A stretch of DNA of 64,000 nt from Ammopiptanthus mongolicus (taxonomy: Eukaryota > Streptophyta > Magnoliopsida > Fabales > Fabaceae): the NCBI GenBank assembly GCA_039655645.1, contig CM077344.1, positions 4,288,699 through 4,352,698 of the forward strand, read 5' to 3'. The position numbers and the translations under genes were made by a program. Below, piece after piece: positions 42,639-54,900 of the stretch. The notes beneath the pieces are model-generated. The model did no database searches, was not told the origin of the DNA, and saw nothing but the letters and a program-made list of their open reading frames with translations. Numbering within the stretch: position 1 is the first letter of the stretch; the number at the start of each line of letters is the position of its first letter.

Positions 42639-45600
42639 ATGGGGTGTGTGATTAGCCGTGAAGTGTCAAAGGGAATAATCGATGAGGTGAAGGAGGAGAA
42701 GAGTTTGAGTGTTGAGTCTAGCAGTAACAGGAAAGAAGTTGATGGGGTCTCAGTTCAGAATGGTGGGAACCAGAAGGAGAAGGAAGAGAAGGGTGGTGGT
42801 GATGATGATGATGATGATGGAGTCCATGAGGTCCAACGGCCGCGACGCGAACGAAGAAGATCGAAGGCGAATCCAAGGCTAAGTAATCCGCCCAAGCATT
42901 TGAGAGGGGAGCAGGTTGCAGCTGGGTGGCCACCTTGGCTCACCGCGGTCTGTGGGGAAGCACTTACTGGCTGGATTCCCCGAAAGGCTGATACTTTTGA
43001 GAAAATTGATAAGGTGAGTTTCTATTTTAATAGGATGATTCATGAATTTTTAGTTAATTTTGTGTGTATGCATTGTATTTGAGTTGAAATGGAAAAGCAT
43101 TTGATGAATCATGCCATATCTGGATATGTGGATGTATTTTGAAGTTCATCTATTCAGATTATGAAGGATGCATTGCTAATGTTGTCAAAAGTAAAACCGA
43201 TCATGATTTATTGATCTGTAATCTATTTGTTGGTACTTGGTAGAATTGAGAGGACTTAAATCTGAATTAGTTCAATCTGATGAACTTATCTATGTAGTGT
43301 AGACTATAGACTTTAGCATTTGCTTCTGAGTGACTATATTTCTTCTCTTCTCACACTTCTTGTTTTCCTTTTTCTTGTCTTTTCATTTTAGATCGGGCAA
43401 GGAACATATAGTAACGTGTACAAAGCTAAAGACATGTTGACGGGTAAAATTGTTGCTCTAAAGAAGGTTCGATTTGACAATTTGGAACCTGAGAGTGTAA
43501 AGTTCATGGCTAGAGAGATTCTTATTTTGCGAAGATTGGATCATCCTAATGTTGTAAAGTTGCAAGGTTTAGTTACATCAAGGATGTCCTGTAGTTTGTA
43601 TCTCGTGTTTGATTATATGGAGCATGATTTAGCAGGACTTGCTGCAAGCCCAGGAATCAGGTTCACAGAGCCTCAGGTTTGTCTTAATAATTTAAGAATT
43701 AATTAGTTATTCTTTGATTCTTTTGTAATTGGTACACTTTCTTTACGTGTGGTACTATTTGATGTCTCCGAATGCTATGCCTTCTATTGCAGGTAAAATG
43801 TTACATGCATCAGTTGCTAGCAGGACTTGAGCATTGTCATAAACGTCATGTACTTCACCGTGATATTAAAGGATCAAATCTTCTTATTGACAATGAAGGA
43901 ATACTTAAGATAGCTGACTTTGGATTGGCATCTATCTTTGATCCAAACCATAAGCATCCCATGACTAATCGTGTAGTAACCCTTTGGTATCGGCCTCCTG
44001 AGTTGCTTCTTGGTGCCACAGATTACAGCGTGGGCGTGGATCTTTGGAGTGCTGGTTGCATTTTAGGAGAGTTGTTGGCTGGGAAGCCAATTATGCCTGG
44101 CCGTACAGAGGTAACAACTAACATATCTTGTCCCCGGTTTATAGGATTTTTCATTTCCCTGATTTTCTATGTCACAAGTATCTACGGCAGTTCTATGAAT
44201 CTCCACCTTATAGTACCATTGGCGAGGGTTTAGTGGTTCTAGTGATTATGAGGATGTTAATGGTAATTTCACTTCAATTATCTGAATTCTGTAATGTGGA
44301 CCAATATCTAGCAAATTACATGGTCTACAATGTATACAAAATTTCTTATTAAGTGCATCTCCAAGTATGTTTTCAGTAAATTCCCCTTTTTCAGTGGTAC
44401 TAGATCTGATGTTTAGTTTTAATATCTTTTGCGTAGTTTGAGGGAGTTTATATAGCATAGGTTAGTTCTAACTTCTAAGGATATATCAATTGCATTTTAT
44501 TTGCTGGTTATTTGAAATCTCTATTAGATTTTTTCTAACCCTTTTCTTGAATACTTACATAGGTAGAGCAACTGCATAAGATATACAAACTATGTGGTTC
44601 ACCTTCTGATGAGTATTGGAAGAAGTCAAGGTTGCCTAATGCTACCTTGTTTAAACCTCGAGAGCCATACAAGAGATGCATAAAAGAGACATTTAAATAT
44701 TTTCCACCTTCCGCCCTAGCCCTTATTGATACTCTTCTTGCAATTGATCCAGCAGAACGACAAACTGCCTCAGCTGCTTTAAGAAGTGAGGTGAGCTTTT
44801 GAAAATTCCTGATCTTGTTATCATTAAAACGTTGGTTTGGTGCTTTCAATTTTTGTGCTGCCTTTTATTGCTTGCCCACTCCTACATTTTGCAGTTCTAT
44901 ACCACTGAACCTTATGCTTGCGATCCTTCTAGTCTTCCAAAATATCCCCCAAGCAAGGAAATGGATGCTAAACAACGGGATGATGAAGCAAGGAGGTAAC
45001 TCAGCTCTGAAGTTTCTTTTCTGCATAGTAGAAGTATTTGCATGTAAAAAATAATAAAAAGTCAGAGGGCGGTCTAGTGCACGAAGCTCCCACCTGGTGA
45101 GGTTTAGGGAGGGTATGCAACCTTACCGTCACAAGCGAAGATGCTGTTTCAAGGATTTGAACCATAACCTCCAGGTCATAAGACAACAACCTTACCGTTG
45201 CGCCAAGGCTCACTTTCTGTATTTTAAAAATAATAATAATAATGGAAATTTTATTGAGATCCCACATCTGTTAGAGATATGGCCAAAATAGTCCTTATAA
45301 GGTTTGAGCAATCCTCACCTCTTGAGCTAGCTTTAAGGGTTGTTGAGTTAGGTATAAAAGATGCTCAAATATAAAATTTGTGAATGAAAGTTGAAAACTT
45401 CATTCCCATGTGTGAGGGTGGGAAAGAAATATTCCTAGGAATGAGATTCTCAGAAATATAATTTACCTAAGAATAAAACATTATACGTCACCATGAGCCT
45501 TATTGAATCTTTTGGCTACAAAGAAATTTTGGTTCCTACTGCTGATCTCTCTTTGCCGCTTCTTAATGATGTTTATGGGGCCTCATTATCCCGTTTAGTT

Positions 45601-46768
45601 TCCTCTTAGTCTTTCTTTTGGGCCCTAGCCTCGTCTTGTAACAAAAAAAAGAACATTCTATGTCAGCTTTGGTTTATGTATGCTAGTCATAATTTAGTCA
45701 TCCTGCTGTATTTGACCAACTCTAAGATACTTTGTCAATATGAATGTTCAGATTAAGAACTGCAGGCAAAACTCAGGTTGATGGTCCAAAGAAGCATCGT
45801 ACACGTGATCGTGCTGTGAAAGCTATTCCTGCTCCTGAAGCCAATGCGGAGCTTCAATTCAATATTGATGTATGTTCAAAAAAACTACTTCTATTAATAA
45901 TCACACGTATATGTTTGATGCTGATGAAGTAACTGAATGGATGTGTTTTGAGATTATTATATCTTCGAAGATCAAATAATAAAATGAAATGATTGAGACT
46001 AGGAAGGACAATTAAGATTTGGTTACTGAACTTTCTTGATGTTTCTCAGGTTGATACAGATATCTGGTAATAATACCATTTCAACTCTTAAATTATTTAG
46101 AAAAGTATCCGTGTGATGGTTGATTCAGATTACTACCATTTCAACACTTTCTTGATGTGTTTAGGGGCTTGTTATTGGTGTTCAACAAATGGTTTCTTTT
46201 AGAATAGATATACAAGGGATCTGAGATCTCGTATATTAATTAATATCTTCATGTTTTTCTGCTTCTTTAGCTTTTTTTTGCTTTCCTTAAGCATTTTATT
46301 TTATCTTTCCATTTCTTTTTGTGTTGCTAGTTTCCTTCTAAAAATCTGTAATACTTTATAATAATAAAGACATCTGCATGATTATGAATTGTGAGTTAAA
46401 AGTAAAGTTGATTAAATTTGTTGTTATGATTTCATGTGTAACAGAGAAGACGTCTAATTACCCATGCAAATGCTAAGAGCAAGAGTGAAAAGTTCCCTCC
46501 ACCACATCAAGATGGACAACTTGGCTTTCCTTTGGGATCTTCACTTCATATTGATCCAGATACTGTTCCTATTGATGTCTCTTTCACTTCAACCACATAT
46601 ACCTATTCAAAGGAACCATTCCAAGCATGGTCAGGTCCCATTGGTAATGCTGCTGATATTGGAGTGCCAAAGCGGAAGAAACACACTGCAGCTAATGCAT
46701 TGGATTTATCAAAAACACATAAAGGTGCCTTCATGGATAAGTTTAAAGGAAAGAAAATCATAGCTTAG
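42639..46768 (+). CDS. Cyclin-dependent-kinase-like Ser/Thr kinase (At1g54610/IBS1 type)
   Basis: Seven exons: 42639-43013, 43392-43676, 43793-44110, 44563-44790, 44895-44995, 45752-45869, 46445-46768; all borders GT...AG and the frame closes at 582 residues. It starts MGCVISRE, a likely N-myristoylation site that would place it at membranes. A charged linker with seven consecutive acidic residues follows. The kinase domain begins near 120: glycine loop GQGTYSNVYKA, catalytic Lys in VALKKVRF, PESVKFMAREI in the place of the CDK cyclin-contact helix, HRDIKGSNLLI, DFGLA and TNRVVTLWYRPPELLLGA. The C-terminal tail ends in AFMDKFKGKK. Arabidopsis At1g54610 is similar in length. Intron 5 contains a SINE. 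Relatives include IBS1, needed for BABA-induced priming; orthology is not shown. Confidence 0.95.
45066..45210 (-). mobile_element. Au-like SINE in kinase intron 5
   Basis: Read on the minus strand: AGCCTTGGCGCAACGGTAAG (A box), then GACCTGGAGGTTATGGTTCAAATCC (B box region, split here for length: GGTTATGG / TTCAAATCC). This is the plant Au SINE pattern, derived from a tRNA. Flanks are AT-rich (TAAAAATAATAA on both sides), giving an imperfect possible target duplication. Confidence 0.85.
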
Positions 46769-47385
46769 ATATTTAGTATACTCTTATATTATAGTTGCTT
46801 CTCAGGAAGGGGTAAAATCATCCCCCCCACCCCCCATCTTTACACCTTCAATTTTTTTTTCATAATTTTTTATATCTTGGTTTTCATTTAGATGAAGATT
46901 TTTTTTTCCTGTTCAATCTTTTGGCATGGTGAGAGAATTACTATGATGTACATCGTCAGTTTTTTTCAAAGGAGACTATGAGTTAATATCGAAAGTTTGT
47001 TTGATTTGTTGAGACTTTTAAGGGCTGTTTTTTTAGATTTTGATAGAATTGGTTATAAAAAATCTGAGGTTAAAAAAATTGATTTGTGTTTGGTAATGAC
47101 ATTTTAAAAGTGAGTTTAGAAGAATTGATTTTTTTAGGATGATAAAGTAAAATCACTTTTGAGGAGTAAATGTAAAGAATTTTGTGGATGTCACATGTAG
47201 AATCAAATCCAATCAATAAAAAAGCTAGAAATTCTTGTTTATCGTAGAATTAATTATACCTATCTAAAATTGATTTTATTTGACATAATTTTGAAAACAA
47301 AGGGATGCAGTTTGAAATGGCTTTTGGGGTGTTAAACGTGATTCTGACCGGTCAAACATGATTATGGGGTTTATTCAAACAAACA
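46769..47385. repeat. Kinase gene 3' region and dispersed repeat
   Basis: The 3' untranslated region occupies roughly the first 200 bases. From about 47022 the sequence is a second copy of the repeat at 28735-29130, ending next to the element at 47395. Confidence 0.65.
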
Positions 47386-47394
47386 TAAAATAAA

Positions 47395-48088
47395 GGGCGA
47401 AGACCTTTTTTGGTCCCTGAAATTTTTTTGCGTTCCCAATTTAGTCCCTAACCAAAAAAAATTTGTCCATTAGTCCCCCAAATTTGCTTCCGTAACCCTT
47501 TTTAGTCCTTCCTGTCAGTCAATGGTGGTTGACATCCGTTAAGTGGCTGACATGTGACGTTATGTGTCTAGGTTAATTTGTTGTGACAAATTCGCTTAGC
47601 GAATTCAGTTTCGCTAAGCGAATCTTCAAAACCCGTCTGTGAGATCACCTGTCTATGATCATCTGTCTAATCACCTGGGACAAATTCGCTTAACGAATTC
47701 AGTTTCGCTAAGCGAATCTTCAAACGTATTACTATCTGTGATCATCTGTCTGATCACCTGGGATAAATTCACTTAGCGAATTCAGTTTCGTTAAGCGAAT
47801 CTTCAAACGTGTTACTGTATGTGATCATCTGTCTGATCACCTGGGACAAATTCGCTTAGCAAATTCAGTTTCGCTAAGCGAATCTTCAAACGTGTTACGG
47901 AGGTGTACACCTAGATACATAACGTAACACATCAGCCACTTAACAGAGATCAACCACCATTGACTGACAGGAAGGACTAAAAAGGGTTACGGAAGCAAAT
48001 TTGGGGACTAACAGACGAATTTTTTCTTTTGTTAGGGACTAAATTGGGAACGTAAAAAAATTTCAGGGACCAAAAAGGGTCTTCACTC
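47395..48088. mobile_element. Mutator-type foldback element, 694 bases
   Basis: Ends GGGCGAAGACCTTTTTTGGTCC and GGACCAAAAAGGGTCTTCACTC are inverted repeats extending for nearly 190 bases (through CCTGTCAGTCAATGGTGGTTGA on the left and its complement on the right). A perfect 9-base target duplication TAAAATAAA flanks it (47386-47394, 48089-48097). The centre is a tandem array of hairpin-forming units. No transposase, so it depends on an autonomous Mutator-like element. Confidence 0.93.
47585..47893. repeat. Four tandem hairpin units
   Basis: Units begin with GACAAATTCGCTTAGCG at 47585, 47679, 47762 (GATAAATTC) and 47845; spacing is 94, 83 and 83 bases. Each has ATTCGCTTAGCGAA followed after a few bases by TTCGCTAAGCGAAT, a 14-base inverted pair whose arms are themselves nearly palindromic, and then GTGATCATCTGTCTGATCAC, another palindrome. 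Confidence 0.92.
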
Positions 48089-48279
48089 TAAAATAAATTC
48101 TTGAGCTTTTCGCATCCTCTTTTCTAGAGAGTGAGATAGGTAAGGATGAAAAGTCTATGGGAGGAAACTAGTGCAAAAATAAATCCATCTTGTAATAGAG
48201 CTATGAATTAGAATCAAAATTGTCGTTGTGATTATCCATGACAACACAAGGAGTTGTGCCACTCTCTCCGGCCTTTATG

Positions 48280-48910
48280 ACCCATTTGGTGGTCAGGATA
48301 AGGAAGGCAGGATAGGATAAGCTATCCTGTCCTGCTTTAATCTGTAGTTTGGTGAACCAGTAGGATAGGATAAGATTATCCTGTTAGCTTATCCTATCAT
48401 GTTGCTTAGTTATAATTCTATCCTGAGGGTGGAGTTGGGTTAGAACTAACATGATAGGATAAGAAAATACTTTCTTTTTTATCTCTTACCCTTAATATTG
48501 TTATTATTTAATTATGGTTTCAAACCTAATTAGTCAACCTTATTACTAATTAAAATATGTGGTTTAATTAGCAATTTTTATAAAAAGTGAAAAAAAAAGT
48601 TAATTTTTTATAATTTAAAAAATGAAATAATGTATAATTAAAAAGCCGAAAATATATATTATCAAATATTTTTTAATTTAAATGTATAAAAAAACCACAT
48701 AATATTAAAATTTATTTTTGAAAAAAAAATGTAATTTTGATATGAGGGTAATTTTATCATTTGTGGATGTTTTATATCATATCATATCATTATCTGATGC
48801 GCATCAAACATCGGACAAGATAAGAGCTTATCATGCTCATATCCTATCATATTCTTATCCAGCTCTCATATCCTATTCATCCTTATCCTATCCTGACCAC
48901 CAAACGAGTC
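48280..48910. mobile_element. Non-autonomous TIR element with GGATAAG motifs
   Basis: CCCATTTGGTGGTCAGGATAAGG at the left is matched by CCTTATCCTATCCTGACCACC AAACGAGTC at the right. Repeats of GGATAGGATAAG / CTTATCCTATCC lie under both ends. Superfamily uncertain (hAT or PIF/Harbinger); target duplication unresolved. Confidence 0.75.
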
Positions 48911-51130
48911 CTATATGTATTTCATTTGGAAAAATTTGTTAGGAGTTCTCATTTGATTCTTCAATCACTTTGAAGTCTGACTTGCATTGCAATGGACTGG
49001 GGATAAAAATTACTAACTTTCGGTTTTCAGAAATGTTGGCTAAACAATATAAAATTAAAAACTATTCCTCTAAATTGAGTTTATCTTTAAAATTAGTAAG
49101 ATATATTTACCCGTTATTTATTTAATATAAGTACATTTGCATCCTAATTCCTTAAAATTTAGTGGTGGATATACTTTTCTTTTGTCAACTTTAAAACTAA
49201 GTTCACTTTGCACGAGGAATTTTATGGTATTATTTGTTAAGGAAATATTTATGCATTGGAATAACATTTACTTGACCATTTAGTTTTAAAAATTAAATAT
49301 GTGGTGCTCATTTTTAAGAAGTAATTTTAATATTCATGATAAATGTATAATAATTTCAACCTACTGGTTCAAATGTTCAATAATTATGGTCATATTTTAT
49401 TTTTCTTTTTTTTTTTTAATATCGTACAAATTTTACCTCTAATATTAATGTTCAAATCTTTGAATTTGGAAAAGGCTTGTCGTTCTTTTCTTTTAAAGCC
49501 TACATATGTGCTAACCAAGTCAAGATGATACGGATCAACCCCTCAGCTTGCGTTCTTGCGCCAAAGATCTTACCATTTCAGAAGTAACTGGAGTTACATC
49601 TATTTTTTCATTTCAATTCAAGAGTTCTTATGTGTTTCCACGCCTCTTCGAGAGCCGAAAATTACCTAATTTTAACTAGGAAACTTGGTTAATGTGTTGT
49701 ATTTATTTATCCGAGATTTGAATTCAAAGAAAGAAAGGATACCCACTTAATGCTTCACTTGTTATGAAGGTTTTGCACTTAGTTCGGGTTATAATATGCA
49801 TATAGGTTATTTGCGCATTAAATTTAACTTGCGATAATTGGTTGTAACTTAGCGTATATTTGGATGTGCGTCAGAAAGAGTTCTACCGTGTGTTTGACCA
49901 AAGCTATATATATTCTCTGTTTGGGATCACGTTTGATGAAGCAAACGTGCGGTGGGAAACTTGGACGCGGAAGCTGCTATGTTCTTGCTTCTGCTTTTTA
50001 CCCAAAATAATTATGCATTTGCCATCTTCACCGTGATTTGAAGCTCATCGTGGAAAACCAACGCTACACAAAACAGGCACATAAAGTAACTTTTGCGATA
50101 AAAATACATGATTCTCTCGTTTTACCATGGTTCCAAACATGCGCTTAATAAACACTGCTATATGTGTCTTATGTTTTATCCAGAAGGGTTGTGTTATCTT
50201 ATATTTTTTTGGCGGTGGCCTGAGATCCCATTCTGACAAAAGCATTGAATGAAGTAAATAGCCAACCAATTACAGTTCAAGCTCAGTTTACAGTCCCTTA
50301 GAAATATGCTATGCAACTACCGGCATTTCCTTGTATGAAGTTCTTCTAATTTCTCAAAGAAGCCAAGCACTTGCAGACTTGAACCATGGCAAGGTTCTTT
50401 TAAATTTTCCATTTCCTCCGGCTTTAACTTGACAAACCTCGGCAATAAAGCATCTATATGTAAAGAACCATCATGGTTAGAAGTTGTATCTATGAGACAT
50501 TATATTTTTGAACAAGAGCGAATTAAGTTTGAACCCCCACCCTAATACACAATTTAAAAATTAAATAACAAGGAAGTAGTGTTATCAAACTTGGACCTGC
50601 CAAGGCACTAGATCAATGGCTAGTTTGGATCACATGAACTGGTATATATCAAAGTTGTAAATTTTTTATTAAAGATATGTATATATAACACATTTGTCAT
50701 ATATGTGTTAAGTTAGTGTTTTGCGCGTAGTAGCACAATTGCTTTTCGTCAGCTCCCAAGACTTAGGGTTGATCTACACGCCTGTGTTTTTGGCTGCATT
50801 TTTCGCGTGAGCGTAGCAAGCCTGAGCCATAGGTTCGCCGAGTTTGCCGCTTCACAATCGAGTTGAAGGCGTTAATTCCGATTCAGTTGTATATTCGATC
50901 TGATATGCTGATCGAATCAATCATAGGTCCGGTTTCCGGTCAGATCCATTGGTCTGGTCCAAGTTTGATAACACCATAAGGAAGTTAGAATTTTAGAGTG
51001 GGGTTACTCCAACATTTTTTTTAAAAATTAAAGCAGGAGTAAAAATTGTAAAAAAGAAAAGTTAGAAAGCACAAAATTGGAAAGGAATTCTTTCACATAT
51101 TTTTTTTATCATATATTCACGTAATATTTT

Positions 51131-51312
51131 TTGGATTTAATTGGTATATATTATCAGTATAAAGATTTTTTATACAGACAACCAATCAGAAATTGTCAAA
51201 TATGCTAAAGTGTTTAACTTTTATCCTAACTACCTTAAAAATCACACCCATCATGATTTTTGATTGGTTGTCAATATAAAAAATTTTACATTGACAATGC
51301 ATAGTAATTAAA
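51131..51312. mobile_element. Foldback miniature element
   Basis: ATTTAATTGGTATATATTATCAG...GACAACCAATCAGAAATT at the left pairs with ...TTTTTGATTGGTTGTCAATAT...GACAATGCATAGTAATTAAA at the right. Partial copies occur at 35150-35430. Confidence 0.75.
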
Positions 51313-51845
51313 CTTATTTTTTTATGCGCATATATTTCACACAGTTAAATCCAAATGAGTAAGCATAAATTTTTTTTATCAATAAGTCCAGTCAACATTT
51401 ATAAAATTTTCTTTATAGCATTTATGTTTATCTTGTGCTTTATATTTATTTATTATCACACGAAAAGAATAAAACCCAACAAGTGATTGATCATAATGAA
51501 AGAGAACTGCGATCCGAAACGAACTTTAAATACAATATCGGAAATGTTTGAATCTTAAAGTCATTACTCTTTTACTTTGTTTGACCACTACTATTCTTAA
51601 TCCGAATGTGAATGAGATCCGCGATGAAGGACCAAACACGAAAAGAATAAAACAGATATTAGATTACAGAACTCTTTTATTTATAAGAGAAAATGAAAAA
51701 CAAATAAGGAAAAGGACAACTGGCGAAGGTTCACGCTCACGCACAGCACCAGGATAAAAACGCAGGACCACTCAGGAGTGAACCCAACAGAGACTTGTCT
51801 TGACCAAAGCGAAGTCACTGTGACTATGCTGTGTGAGAGAGAAGT

Positions 51846-51870
51846 ACAATACAATACAATACAATAGAAG
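51846..51870. repeat. Five ACAAT units in the HASTY 5' region
   Basis: ACAAT repeated five times without change, 35 bases upstream of the HASTY start codon and so probably in the 5' untranslated region. Confidence 0.9.
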
Positions 51871-51904
51871 AAGAAGAAAGATAGAGAAGTTTAATTGTTT
51901 GAAA

Positions 51905-54900
51905 ATGGAAGAGAGTAACAACTCTTCCTCCTCTTCCATCGTTGCTGCCAACAATGTAGCCCAAGCTATTGCCACCGCTCTTGATTGGACCTCTTCTCCC
52001 CAAGCTCGAAATTCCGCTGTCTCTTTTCTCGATTCCGTAATCTCTCTTCTCTCTTTCTGCTTTTTATTATTCCCTATATATCCCTACCCTAATACTCTCT
52101 GTACCGCAACTCTTTTTCATTTTATTTTATTTTATTTTTTTATTCTACTTTCATCACTCATGCATTCATTTTTCCACTTTTCTCAAATTTTCATATTCTC
52201 TCCTTTCATCATTGCTTATTTTCAATCACATATAACTAACTGCAAACTTTATCTACTCATCACAATTGAATGCCCATTCATTGCTTTGAAATGGGAATCA
52301 TAAACTTTAAACACAAGAAACCCTAATGTAATGTGCTTAAACCACACAACTCAATGCTGTATTGATCAAGAAAGATGATAAAGCTTTCCTTTATTCAGAA
52401 TTTTATAAAATTCTTCATTTTTTGCCTTTGGAAGAAAGCTGTAAACCCTCACACTAGAGCTAGTTTCTATGTTAATCCACCACTGGATTCTTGGTAGCAG
52501 ATATTATGCCTCTTTAAGCTAGACTCTGGGTGTGTGTTTGGGTTAGTTTATCTTGTGTTCAAAATAAATAAATAAAAAAGGGTGGCTCAGTGCACGGGGC
52601 TCTCATCTAGTGGGGTCTGGGGAGGGTAGAATCGGTAGATGTACGCAACCTTATCCCCGCAAGCGGAGAGATTGTTTCTAGGATTTGAACTCGTGACCTC
52701 TAGGTCACAAGGTAACAACCTTGCCGTTGCGCCAAAGCTTCCCTCTTTGTGTTCAAAATAACATAATCACAGTTTTAGTGAGAGAGCTTTTGCTAAAAAC
52801 TAAGCAAATCTAAACATGCACTTAGCACACTGCTGGAATTATTATTCTTTAGCACAAGTTTGGTAGCAGCTTTTAAATTATGGGAGGAAACTTTTTTTGG
52901 AAGAAAATTTAATTTTTCACGTTGTTTGGTTGAAACTTGATTGCAACTAAACCCTAAAACTTCGACGAGTCAACAGTTGCGGATCCTCGTCTTCCTCGAA
53001 ACTCAAAATACTGCAAAACTTAAAATCCCAAAAGCAAAAAACTTTCTAGCTTTCACTGAATTTGCAAGAAAAATCCACAAAAGTAAAAAATCCATTCACC
53101 TTCGAAGGATTCCAAAGCTGCTTCTTTAAAATTTCAGCATACTAGAAAATATCTGGTATTGAATTTCAGAACAAATAATTGTGGCAAAGAATCTTTAGAG
53201 AGAGAAAGTGATGTATGTGTTTGACACTGAGCTTTTGAAAATCCAAAAGCTTTTCGAGACTAATTATGTATCAGCACAAATCAATCTTGTACAGACATTT
53301 CCGTGAGTTGTGTCTGGCCCCTGCTCCATAAATAGAGGTGATAGTAGAGAGAATGAGAAGATGAAAAGAGAGAGATGGAGGGAAGAAATCTTACCCTAGT
53401 CAGAAGTAAGGTAACAGTTGCTCCCAAAATGAGAGAAAACTTTACCTCCCACAAAAAAAAATTCATTTCTTTTTACCTGTAAACTAAGAAGCACTGGTAT
53501 GGCTCTTAGGCCACGGACAGTGCGGGTACGCATACCAAATGGCGTGAATCTTACGCGTTTTACATTTTTTTTTCCTAAAAACTTTAATACAAGCTGAAAT
53601 GCACTGAAATGGTTAAAGCCAGCCCCGAAACGGTGAGACATCTATGCCTTGCTGGTGCAATTTCCACCTCCAATGTAGATGTTCGCCTTCCATCCTTGGG
53701 TTTTTGCTTTTAAGTCTTTTAACCGTCAACTCCTGTGCAAGTGTGTTGAAGTGTGTGAGAGAAGAGTAGCCATTGAGACATTGAGTAATGAATGACTTTT
53801 GTTTTATTTGGCAGCCTTTTGATTTTCTGGTTTTATATTTTACATTTTGCATGATTCAAAATTTCATCATTGAAAAAGTAAACTCTTACTCTTTGTGCTG
53901 TTGTGGTTCTTATGATCTAAATGCCTTTTCTTTTGAAGAAAAATTATAAATGATAGATCTTTTAGCATTTGTTAGCTTTTATTTTAATGTTTTTGTATAG
54001 TTTGATGTTGCTGAGAAAGTGAGAGAAAATGAGAAAAAGTGCAAGAAAATAAGAGTTGAGACAATATGAATATTGTTGATCTTAACTGAAAAACACTGTC
54101 ACAAAAGTATTTATACAAGGTAGTTTAACAGAATCTCTTAGTAACTAACAGTAGCTACCTATTACTAACAGAAACTGTCAGATCTAACTAAAACTGTTGC
54201 AGAACTGTTACGTATAACAGTAACTGTAACAGAGTGCTAACATTGCTAGCTCAACAACACATTGAGTTGCGGCTCACTCTTCTAAACATTCTAATATTTC
54301 CCCCTCAAACTCAGTGGTGCTGAAGTAGCAAACTGATCTACTACCCTGAGTTTGTCACTTAGTTCAATAGTGGCTTGGTCCCTATATCACCATACTGATC
54401 TTAGCATTGCTACTTTATGGTGTTTAATAGTTCAATCTGTTACATTTGGTTTCATTTTAAGTGCCACTAATACTACTATTAATATGTTAGTATTGCTACT
54501 TTACGGTGGTTAATAGTTCTACTTTATTATTTGACATTCACCCAAGACTAGTCTATTTAAAATTTCTTCAGATCAAGGCAGGTGATATACGAATATTGGC
54601 AAATACATCATTCCTTTTGGTAAAAAGGAACTGGTCATCTGAAATCCGGTTACATGCTTTCAAAATGCTGCAGGTTCAAGTTCATATGCTGTTACTACTT
54701 TCTTTTCTTGGGGATTGACCTTGCTTTTCAATGATAAGTCTAATTTAGTTATTTATCCTTGTGCCTTATGTAAAACCACATCTGGTATACAGCATTTGGT
54801 GCGTTTAAGGTGGGAGGAATTAAGCCCTACAGAGCGCATGAACTTTGCAAATCTCTCCATTGATTTAATGTCTGAGATTGCAGATCCTTGTGAAGATTGG

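Larger units (their letters stand above)
48911..51904. other. Intergenic DNA upstream of HASTY
   Basis: No gene recognised between 48911 and about 51500. 51131-51312 is a foldback element (separate entry). The HASTY promoter and 5' untranslated region lie in the last few hundred bases, with five tandem ACAAT units at 51846-51870. Confidence 0.5.

Noticed and set aside
45066..45210. tRNA gene
   Set aside because: A and B box sequences are present, but the rest does not fold as a tRNA and the pattern is that of an Au SINE.
47585..47893. CRISPR-like array
   Set aside because: The genome is eukaryotic, the units are tandem without unique spacers, and the array is the core of a Mutator-type element.
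50600..50960. Possible retroelement or tRNA-like piece upstream of HASTY
   Set aside because: No box motifs, terminal repeats or domains could be identified.
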